Assembly (NCBI GenBank): GCA_905234475.1
Contig: CAJOHX010000010.1
Span: 62,001-126,000 of the forward strand
Reading direction: 5' to 3'
Source of the DNA: an uncultured Bacteroidales bacterium
Lineage (GTDB): Bacteria; Bacteroidota; Bacteroidia; Bacteroidales; UBA932
Length of the DNA stretch: 64,000 nucleotides
In this document: positions 56,715 through 64,000 of the stretch, piece after piece
Numbering within the stretch: the stretch's first letter is position 1
Layout: the number at the start of each line of letters is the position of its first letter
Notes under the pieces: model-generated
Told to the model about the DNA's origin: nothing
The model's database searches: none
What the model saw: only the letters and a program-made list of their open reading frames with translations
Program-made: the position numbers and the translations under genes

Positions 56715-59700
56715 TTATCGGGATTTCTTGAAATAATTGACTGCGTTGTCGAAGAGCGGCTGGTAGAGCTCCTCCTCGATGTTCTTGAACACATGGGGCT
56801 CCCAGCGCTCCGTGTGGCCCATCTTGCCCAGGATCTGGCCGGTGGGGCTGACGATGCCCTCGATGGCGTAGTAGGATCCGTTGGGGTTGTACGGCGCCTC
56901 CATCGTGACCTCCTCGGAGAAGGGATCCACATACTGGAAGGCCACCTGCCCGCGGGCGAAGAGCTCGCGCGCCAGGGCCTCGGAGACCATGAACTTGCCT
57001 TCGCCGTGGCTCACGGCAATGGTATGGAGGTCGCCCACCGACATGCCCGCGAGCCAGGGCGAGCGGGTCGTCGCCACGCGCGTGGTCGCCATCTGGGAGA
57101 TGTGGCGGTTGATCTCGTTGCGGAACAGGGTCGGCGAATCCTTGGTCACCATCCCCAGGTGGCCGTACGGCAGCAGGCCGCTCTTGACGAGCGCCTGGAA
57201 ACCGTTGCAGATACCGAGGATCAGGCCGCCGCGCTCCAGCAGGCCCTCGATGGCCTGTGCCACGCGGGCGTTGTTCAGCACATTGGCGATGAGCTTGCCG
57301 CTGCCGTCCGGCTCGTCGCCGGCGGAGAAGCCGCCCGCGAGCATCAGGATCTGGCAGCGGTCAATCTCCGCCGCCATCTCGTCGATGGAGCGGAGGACGT
57401 CCGCGCCCGTGAGGTTGCGGAACACGCCGAAGCGCACGTCCGCACCCGCCTTGCGGAAGGCCTTGGCCGTGTCGTAGTCGCAGTTGGTGCCCGGGAACAC
57501 CGGGATATACACCAGCGGCTTTTCGACCTTCGGGCCCTTCCAGGAAGGGGCTTCGTATTTCCCTTCGGGCTTGACTTTCAGCATTTTGGTATGGGAAGCA
57601 GGTACAGCGGCAGGATAGACTTTGGCGTACTTGCCGGCGTTCGCCTGCACCAGGCGGTCGATCAGGATCCGCTCCCCGTTGATGCGGAGCAGCCCGTCGT
57701 CGCCGGGCGTCACTTCGCCCAGGCGGACGGCCTGCGGGAAGTCCAGTTCCCCTTCCGTCTCCACGAGGATGGAGCCGTAGCCCAGGTCGAAGAGCTGCCG
57801 CTCGTCAAGCTTGACGTCGATCCCGAAGAGGTTGCCGAAGGACATCTTGGCGAGGCCTTCCGCCACGCCGCCGCGGCCCAGCGCCCAGGCGGAGACAATT
57901 TTTCCTGCGGCAATCTGCGCGTGGACATAGTCCCAGTTGGCTTTCAGCTGCTCCGTGTCCGGCATGCGGCTGGGCAGCGGGGTATGCTTGATGAGGTAGA
58001 GCTTGTTGCCCTCCCACTTGAGCTCGGGGGAAATCACCCGGCCGGCGTCCACCGTCGTGACGCCGAAGGCGATCAGAGTAGGAGGCACGGAGATATGCTC
58101 AAAAGTACCGCTCATGGAGTCCTTGCCGCCGATGGACGGCAGGCCGAGGGCGAGCTGCATCTTCAGGGCGCCGAGCAGCGCGGAGAGGGGCTTGCCCCAG
58201 CTGCGCGGATCCTCGCTCATGCGCTCGAAATACTCCTGGTAGGAGAAACGCATCCGCGACCAGTCGCCGCCGGCCGCCACCACCTTGGCGCAGGCGTCCA
58301 CGACGGCATAGGCGGCTCCGTGGAACGGGCTCCAGCTGGTCAGGAACGGGTCGTACCCGAAGGCCATCATGCTGGCCGTGTCGGTGTAGCCGTCGGCAGG
58401 CAGCTTCTGCACGGACACCTGCGTCTCCGTGGCCTGCAGGGCGCCGCCGTAAGGCATCAGCACCGTGGAGCGGCCGATCGTGGAATCGAACATCTCCACG
58501 AGGCCCTTCTGCGAAGCCACGTTGGGGTCGGACAGGGTCGCGACCATCTTTTCCTTCAGGGTATCCCCCGCCGGCTCGCGGCGGAACGGGTCAATGTCCT
58601 CGACGGGGCCCACGGCCGCCTTGGCAAAATGCTTCGCGCCGGCGCTGTCGATGAATTCGCGGGAAAGGTCGGCCACCGTCTGCCCGTGGTAGCTCATGCG
58701 CATCCGCCCGCGGTCCGTCACGTCGGCCACGTGCGTGACCTCGACGTTCTCGCTGGCGCAGTAGGCTTCGAACGCCTCCCGGTCGCCTGCCTCCACCACC
58801 ACGGCCATGCGCTCCTGGGACTCGCTGATGGCGAGCTCCGTGGCGTTCAGGCCGCTGTATTTGGTCGGCACGCGGTCCAGATAAATGTCCAGGCCGGCGG
58901 CGAGCTCGCCGATGGCGACACTCACGCCGCCCGCGCCGAAGTCGTTGGATTTCTTGATGAGGCGCGTCACCTCCGGGCGGCGGAAGAGCCGCTGGAGCTT
59001 GCGCTCCTCGGGGGCGTTGCCCTTCTGGACCTCGCTGCCGCAGGTCTCCAGCGAGCTGCCCGTGTGCTCCTTGGAGGAGCCCGTGGCGCCGCCGATGCCG
59101 TCGCGGCCCGTGCGGCCGCCCAGCAGCAGGATCACATCGCCCGGCGCGGGGCTCTCGCGGCGGACGTTCTCCGCCTTGACCGCCCCCACCACGGCGCCCA
59201 CTTCGAGGCGCTTGGCCGTGTAGCCGGGATGATAGATTTCACGCACGTGCGTGGTCGCCAGGCCGATCTGGTTGCCGTAGCTGGAGTAGCCGGCGGCGGC
59301 CTTGCGGCTGATCATGCGCTGCGGAAGCTTGCCCGGGAGGGTGTCCTTGACCGCAGCATTGATGTCGCCGGCGCCCGTCACGCGCATCGCCTGGTAGACG
59401 TAGGCGCGGCCGGAGAGCGGGTCGCGGATGGCGCCGCCGAGGCAGGTCGCCGCGCCGCCGAAGGGCTCGATCTCCGTGGGGTGGTTGTGCGTCTCGTTCT
59501 TGAACATGAGCAGCCATTTCTCCGGCTTGCCGTCCACCTCCACGTGCACGTAGATGCTGCAGGCGTTGTTCTCCTCGCTCTGCTCCAGGTCCTCCAGCAG
59601 GCCGCGGCTGCGCAGCACGCGCGCCCCGATCGTGGCGAGCTCCATCAGGCAGAGGCTCTTGCCCTCGCGGCCGATCTCCTTGCGGGCTGCGAGGAATTCG

Positions 59701-60443
59701 CGGTAGGCCGCCTCGATCTCCTCCTTCGCGAAGGAATCCTCCACCCGCACCTCGGTCAGCTCAGTGGTGAAGGTGGTGTGGCGGCAGTGGTCGCTCCAGT
59801 AGGTGTCGAGGATGCGCAGCTCCGTCTCGGACGGGTCCCGGCCCTCGGCCGTGAAATAGCGCACCACCTCCGCGAGGTCGTCGGTGTTCATCGCCAGGCC
59901 CCAGCGCTTGCAGAACGCGGCATACTCCGACGGCGGCATCTTCGTGAAGCCCGTCAGGTCCGCCAGCGGCTTGACTTCCGCCTTGCCTTCCGGCTGCAGG
60001 CGCCCCAGGTCCTTGGGACGGGACTCCACCACGTTGATGTAGTAGTGGCGGATGGCCGCGAGGCTCTCCTCCGGCAGGTCGTCGTCGAAGATAAGGAGGC
60101 GCGACGAGCGGATCTGCACGTCGGCGCCCGGGTCGATCAGGTGGACGCAGTCCAGGGCCGAACTGGCCCGCTGGTCAAACTGGCCGGGGATATATTCGAC
60201 GGCCAGGTATTTCTTGCCCTCGAGTGGGCATTCGTCCGTCACGCTGTCGGTCACCACCTCGCCGAAGACCGTGTAGCGGCACTTCTCCAGCAGCTCGGGC
60301 GAGAAGCCGAAGAGGTCATAGACGTTCAGGAGCCGGAGGGTACGCAGACCCAGAGAAAGGTTTTCGTTGAATTCGCTCCTGAGGCTCTGCGCCTCCACCT
60401 GGAACTCCGAATACTTTTCTACGAAGATGCGATGTGCGTTCAT
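56715..60443 (-). CDS. purL: Formylglycinamidine ribonucleotide synthase PurL, single-chain form
   Basis: The 1242-residue protein is the large single-chain PurL. An N-terminal domain and two AIRS-like synthase domains come first (LDTYWSDHCRHTTF, KNETHNHPTEIEPFGGAATC, GGRTGRDGIGGATGSS, KSNDFGAGGVSVAIGELAAG). A C-terminal glutaminase domain follows, with Cys1079 in GLILGICNGFQALVKSG and the His in TIAVSHGEGKFMVS. It aminates FGAR to FGAM with glutamine and ATP. In contrast to PurF in the same operon, its glutaminase site is intact. Bacteria with the small PurL need PurS and PurQ; this form does not. Confidence 0.97.
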   Translation of the reverse strand: MNAHRIFVEKYSEFQVEAQSLRSEFNENLSLGLRTLRLLNVYDLFGFSPELLEKCRYTVFGEVVTDSVTDECPLEGKKYLAVEYIPGQFDQRASSALDCVHLIDPGADVQIRSSRLLIFDDDLPEESLAAIRHYYINVVESRPKDLGRLQPEGKAEVKPLADLTGFTKMPPSEYAAFCKRWGLAMNTDDLAEVVRYFTAEGRDPSETELRILDTYWSDHCRHTTFTTELTEVRVEDSFAKEEIEAAYREFLAARKEIGREGKSLCLMELATIGARVLRSRGLLEDLEQSEENNACSIYVHVEVDGKPEKWLLMFKNETHNHPTEIEPFGGAATCLGGAIRDPLSGRAYVYQAMRVTGAGDINAAVKDTLPGKLPQRMISRKAAAGYSSYGNQIGLATTHVREIYHPGYTAKRLEVGAVVGAVKAENVRRESPAPGDVILLLGGRTGRDGIGGATGSSKEHTGSSLETCGSEVQKGNAPEERKLQRLFRRPEVTRLIKKSNDFGAGGVSVAIGELAAGLDIYLDRVPTKYSGLNATELAISESQERMAVVVEAGDREAFEAYCASENVEVTHVADVTDRGRMRMSYHGQTVADLSREFIDSAGAKHFAKAAVGPVEDIDPFRREPAGDTLKEKMVATLSDPNVASQKGLVEMFDSTIGRSTVLMPYGGALQATETQVSVQKLPADGYTDTASMMAFGYDPFLTSWSPFHGAAYAVVDACAKVVAAGGDWSRMRFSYQEYFERMSEDPRSWGKPLSALLGALKMQLALGLPSIGGKDSMSGTFEHISVPPTLIAFGVTTVDAGRVISPELKWEGNKLYLIKHTPLPSRMPDTEQLKANWDYVHAQIAAGKIVSAWALGRGGVAEGLAKMSFGNLFGIDVKLDERQLFDLGYGSILVETEGELDFPQAVRLGEVTPGDDGLLRINGERILIDRLVQANAGKYAKVYPAAVPASHTKMLKVKPEGKYEAPSWKGPKVEKPLVYIPVFPGTNCDYDTAKAFRKAGADVRFGVFRNLTGADVLRSIDEMAAEIDRCQILMLAGGFSAGDEPDGSGKLIANVLNNARVAQAIEGLLERGGLILGICNGFQALVKSGLLPYGHLGMVTKDSPTLFRNEINRHISQMATTRVATTRSPWLAGMSVGDLHTIAVSHGEGKFMVSEALARELFARGQVAFQYVDPFSEEVTMEAPYNPNGSYYAIEGIVSPTGQILGKMGHTERWEPHVFKNIEEELYQPLFDNAVNYFKKSR

Positions 60444-60446
60444 ACG

Positions 60447-60914
60447 CTACAGCTCGGTTTGAAGGACCTTGTCGGACTGCTTCTTGCGGAAATCCTCCAG
60501 CTTGGCCGCGAGCTCGGGATGCTGCAGGGCCAGGATGGCGACGGCGTAGAGGGCGGCATTCTTGGCCCCGTCGATCGCCATCGTCGCGACGGGGATGCCG
60601 GAGGGCATCTGGACGATGGACAGCAGGGAATCCAGCCCGTTGAGGGCCTTGCTCTTGATCGGCACGCCGATCACGGGGAGCGAAGTCAGGGCCGCGGCCA
60701 CCCCGGGAAGGTGGGCGGCGCCGCCGGCACCGGCGATGACCACGTCCACGCCGCGGTGGCGGGCGCCGGCCATGTATTCACAGAAGAACGGAAGGGTGCG
60801 GTGGGCACTGACAACTCTTTTTTCGTAGGGGACCCCGAACTGCTCGAGGGTCTCGCAAGCGGCTGACATCACCTCCCAGTCGCTCTTGGATCCCATAATA
60901 ATGCTGACTTTCAT
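60447..60914 (-). CDS. purE: N5-CAIR mutase PurE
   Basis: PurE converts N5-CAIR to CAIR. From ATG 60914 it has 155 residues ([20 protein letters not shown]), an ordinary length; the frame also has an ATG 15 bases earlier, which I consider less likely. Class I features are visible: [31 protein letters not shown] and [20 protein letters not shown]. The common SAHRTP reads SAHRTL. Class I PurE normally works with PurK, and no purK is present in the window. It is the first gene of the purine operon. Confidence 0.95.
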   Translation of the reverse strand: MKVSIIMGSKSDWEVMSAACETLEQFGVPYEKRVVSAHRTLPFFCEYMAGARHRGVDVVIAGAGGAAHLPGVAAALTSLPVIGVPIKSKALNGLDSLLSIVQMPSGIPVATMAIDGAKNAALYAVAILALQHPELAAKLEDFRKKQSDKVLQTEL

Positions 60915-60933
60915 AATGCAACTAACCAAAGCG

Positions 60934-60964
60934 CAAATTTACAACAAACCCGCGCGCCTTGCAA
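60934..60964 (-). promoter_or_regulatory. Promoter of the purine operon
   Basis: On the minus strand TTG (60964-60962) is followed after 20 bases by TAAATTTG (60941-60934). The purE start codon is 20 bases beyond. I see no riboswitch-like structure in this short leader. Confidence 0.65.
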
Positions 60965-61044
60965 GGAAAGTTATCGACATTTTTGGGGTCCCGATTGTTG
61001 AAAACTTCCGCGCGCGGGTACGTGCATACCTATTGTTTTTGCCT

Positions 61045-61052
61045 TATCTTTG
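61045..61052 (+). promoter_or_regulatory. Candidate -7 element of the deformylase-pyr unit
   Basis: TATCTTTG matches TAnnTTTG and lies ten bases before ATG 61062, which implies a very short leader. No good -33 element is seen at the expected distance. Confidence 0.45.
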
Positions 61053-61061
61053 TCGGTTGGT

Positions 61062-61754
61062 ATGAAAGCTCGCATTTCTCTTCTCCTGCTCATTGTCCTT
61101 CTGGCCTCCTGCGGCAATACCCGCAAGGCGCGGGGCCCCTTCGAGGTGTGGGAGCGCACCGTCATCACGATGAACAGCGGCATCATGTACGTCTTCGTCA
61201 CGGACGACCGCCGGGACAGCGTCGAACTCCGCATGCCCTGCAAGGACCTCTCCGACGAGGAGCTGCGCAGCGACCTCTACGAGCGGCTCGCAAGCAACCT
61301 GCTCAACACCGTCAACGCCCCCCAGCAGGGCGGCGTGGGCATCGCGGCGCCCCAGGTGGGCCTCCACCGCCGCGTCGTCGCCGTCCAGCGGCTTGACAAG
61401 GAAGGCGAGCCCTTCGAAGTGTACCCCAACATCCGCATCCTGGAGCACCTGGGCGACACGGTCCGGGGCCGGGAGGGCTGCCTGTCCATCCCCGGCAAGC
61501 GGGGCATCGTCCCGCGCAGCGAGGGGGTTGTCATCAGCTGGACCGATCCGGAGACCCTGGAGACCCGACAAGAAGAAATTCACGGCTTTACCGCCATCAT
61601 CTTCCAGCACGAGGTCGACCACCTGGACGGCATCCTCTACATCGACCGCGCCGACAGCGTCTGGACCGATCAGGAGTGGCTCGACGAGCGACTCCCCTTC
61701 GCCGAGGCCGGTGATTATGACCGCCCCGACTGGCTTAACGGCGGAGGATATTAA
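61062..61754 (+). CDS. def: Peptide deformylase carrying a lipoprotein signal peptide
   Basis: The 230-residue protein has all three deformylase motifs: GVGIAAPQVG, EGCLSIPG with metal ligand Cys140, and QHEVDHLDG with His183, Glu184 and His187. Deformylases remove the formyl group from nascent proteins in the cytosol. This one begins instead with a lipoprotein signal (MKARISLLLLIVLLASC, Cys17) followed by an extra segment of about 60 residues before the usual core. If processed as predicted, it would be anchored in the envelope, where its normal substrate is absent; secreted formyl-peptides or another substrate are possible. A second, cytosolic deformylase would be expected elsewhere. A palindromic repeat follows the stop after one base. 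Confidence 0.88.
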   Translation: MKARISLLLLIVLLASCGNTRKARGPFEVWERTVITMNSGIMYVFVTDDRRDSVELRMPCKDLSDEELRSDLYERLASNLLNTVNAPQQGGVGIAAPQVGLHRRVVAVQRLDKEGEPFEVYPNIRILEHLGDTVRGREGCLSIPGKRGIVPRSEGVVISWTDPETLETRQEEIHGFTAIIFQHEVDHLDGILYIDRADSVWTDQEWLDERLPFAEAGDYDRPDWLNGGGY

Positions 61755-61755
61755 A

Positions 61756-61783
61756 CGTCATTCCGGGCTTGACCCGGAATCTC
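61756..61783. repeat. Dispersed palindromic repeat, copy C
   Basis: CGTCATTCCGGGCTTGACCC followed by GGAATCTC. The arms ATTCCGGG and CCCGGAAT pair. It occupies the short gap between the deformylase stop and the pyrC start. Confidence 0.75.
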
Positions 61784-61795
61784 AAACAAGATAGA

Positions 61796-63058
61796 ATGGA
61801 TCTACTACTGCAAGGAGGCACCCTGATTGACGCCGCAGGCCGGCGCAGGGGCGACGTCCTCGTGCGCGACGGCCGCATCGCCGCCATCGGCCCGGACATC
61901 CGTGAGGCCTCCGGCGCGCAGACCGTCGACTGCCGCGGCAAGCTGGTCTCCGCCGGCTTCGTCGACCTCCACGTCCATTTCCGGGAGCCCGGCCAGGGCT
62001 ACAAGGAGACCATCCGCACCGGCTCGCTCGCGGCTGCTCACGGCGGCTACACGACCGTCTGCGCCATGCCCAACCTCGATCCCGTGCCCGACAGCCCCGG
62101 GACGCTGGCCCTGGAGCAGGAGATCATTGACCGCGACGCCTGCGTCGAGGTCCTCCCCTACGCCGCCATCACCCTTGGCCGAAGGGGTCTGGAGCCGGTG
62201 GACTTCGCCGTGCTGAAGGGCCGCTGCGTCGCCTTCTCCGACGACGGCAGCGGGGTGCAGCGGGACGACATGATGCTCGCCGCCATGACCGCCGCCGCCC
62301 GGGAAGACGTCATCCTCGCCGCGCACTGCGAGGACAATACGCTGCTGCGCGGGGGCTATATCCACGACGGGCGCTACGCCGCCGCCCACGGCCACAGGGG
62401 CATTTGCTCGGAGAGCGAATGGGGCCAGATCCGGCGCGACCTCGCGCTGGCGGAACAGACCCGCTGCCGCTATCATGTGTGCCATATCTCCTGCGCGGAG
62501 AGCGTGGAGCTCATCCGCCAGGCGAAGGCGCGCGGGGTGCGCGTGACCTGCGAGACCGGCCCCCACTACCTGACCCTCTGCGAGGACGACCTCCAGGAGG
62601 ACGGACGCTTCAAGATGAATCCCCCGCTGCGCCGCGCCGAGGACCGGCAGGCACTGGTCGAGGGCCTGCGCGACGGCACCATCGACGCCATCGCCACGGA
62701 CCACGCCCCGCACAGCGCCGAAGAGAAGGCACGCGGGCTGGCCGGCAGCGCGATGGGCGTGGTGGGCCTGGAGACGGCCTTCCCGGTGCTCTACACCGAC
62801 CTGGTGCTGAGCGGCAAGGTCAGCCTGGAGCGCGTCGTCGAGGCGCTCACCAGCGGCCCCCGCGCCGCTTTCCGCCTGCCCGGCGGCCTGCGCCCCGGCG
62901 AGGCCGCGGACCTCACGGTGATCGATCCCGACGCCGCCTGGACCGTGGATCCGGCGGACTTCCTCTCGATGGGCAGGGCCACGCCTTTCGCGGGCAAGGC
63001 CGTGCGCAGCCGCATCATATTGACCCTCAAGGACGGCGAACCCGTCTGGAAAGCATAG
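61796..63058 (+). CDS. pyrC: Dihydroorotase PyrC
   Basis: PyrC cyclises carbamoyl-aspartate to dihydroorotate in pyrimidine synthesis. From ATG 61796 it has 420 residues (MDLLLQGGTLIDAAGRRRG); a frame start at 61769 would begin inside the palindromic repeat. Metal-site motifs of the class I bacterial enzyme are VDLHVHFREPGQGYKETI, FSDDGSGVQ, HCEDN, HISCAESVELI and the catalytic TDHAPHS. The tail contains LRPGEAADLTVIDPDAAW. pyrK starts three bases after the stop, so pyrC-pyrK-pyrD are one operon. Confidence 0.95.
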   Translation: MDLLLQGGTLIDAAGRRRGDVLVRDGRIAAIGPDIREASGAQTVDCRGKLVSAGFVDLHVHFREPGQGYKETIRTGSLAAAHGGYTTVCAMPNLDPVPDSPGTLALEQEIIDRDACVEVLPYAAITLGRRGLEPVDFAVLKGRCVAFSDDGSGVQRDDMMLAAMTAAAREDVILAAHCEDNTLLRGGYIHDGRYAAAHGHRGICSESEWGQIRRDLALAEQTRCRYHVCHISCAESVELIRQAKARGVRVTCETGPHYLTLCEDDLQEDGRFKMNPPLRRAEDRQALVEGLRDGTIDAIATDHAPHSAEEKARGLAGSAMGVVGLETAFPVLYTDLVLSGKVSLERVVEALTSGPRAAFRLPGGLRPGEAADLTVIDPDAAWTVDPADFLSMGRATPFAGKAVRSRIILTLKDGEPVWKA

Positions 63059-63061
63059 CCT

Positions 63062-64000
<939 letters not shown>

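Noticed and set aside
56679..60866. Plus-strand open frame of 1395 codons opposite purL/purE
   Set aside because: It is a mirror of the high-GC purL gene. The minus strand carries all PurL motifs with an intact operon layout, while this frame is rich in Arg/His/Gly without any family pattern.
61769..61795. Upstream TTG start for pyrC
   Set aside because: It would begin inside a palindromic repeat copy; ATG 61796 gives the expected dihydroorotase N-terminus.

Overview
The window looks like part of a high-GC member of the Bacteroidota, most likely a gut-type Bacteroidales. The evidence is a SusC/SusD pair next to a hybrid two-component regulator, two GH97 glycosidases, many SPII lipoproteins, and several promoters of the Bacteroidota type (TTTG or TTG, 19-20 bases, then TAnnTTTG). 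Most genes are packed end to end with 1-8 base overlaps. I cannot name genus or species from sequence alone.

Layout. 1-593: 5' part of a tyrosine integrase leaving the window. 904-11941: a small polysaccharide utilisation locus (susC, susD, hybrid sensor/AraC regulator, convergent GH97). 12022-18781: a large MscS-type channel, then a minus-strand fatty-acid block (acyl ligase, fabF, fabZ, fabI). 18992-20078: a membrane-anchored LytTR regulator and two tRNA-Lys genes. 20209-27362: a visibly lower-GC block next to the tRNAs that encodes a complete-looking L-galactose route to 2-keto-3-deoxygluconate (permease, L-galactose dehydrogenase, lactonase, L-galactonate dehydrogenase, UxaB, UxaA). 27468-39395: lipoproteins, an SH3 protein, a second GH97, htpG, an outer-membrane protein, a frameshifted acyl-CoA ligase, a HAD phosphatase and a glycosidase-like lipoprotein. 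39405-44847: a guanine-nucleotide operon (guaB, guaA, a glutaminase-less GMP synthase paralogue, uracil permease). 45403-48366: an accessory stretch (Rpn-type nuclease, a decayed PIN toxin, structured non-coding DNA). 49357-60914: the purine operon purE-L-C-F-M-N-H-D, where purD is fused to folD, followed by a BASS-type transporter. 61062-64000: a lipoprotein-type peptide deformylase and pyrC-pyrK-pyrD.

The most unusual observations are: (i) PurF has lost its N-terminal catalytic cysteine, and other glutamine-site residues are also changed, while its phosphoribosyltransferase half is intact; (ii) PurD is fused to FolD; (iii) a stand-alone GMP synthase ATP-pyrophosphatase follows a complete GuaA; (iv) a dispersed palindromic repeat occurs five times, once in frame inside pyrK; (v) an L-galactose island lies beside tRNA-Lys; (vi) a peptide deformylase carries a lipoprotein signal. 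All functional statements are read from sequence motifs and remembered family knowledge; no search or alignment program was run.
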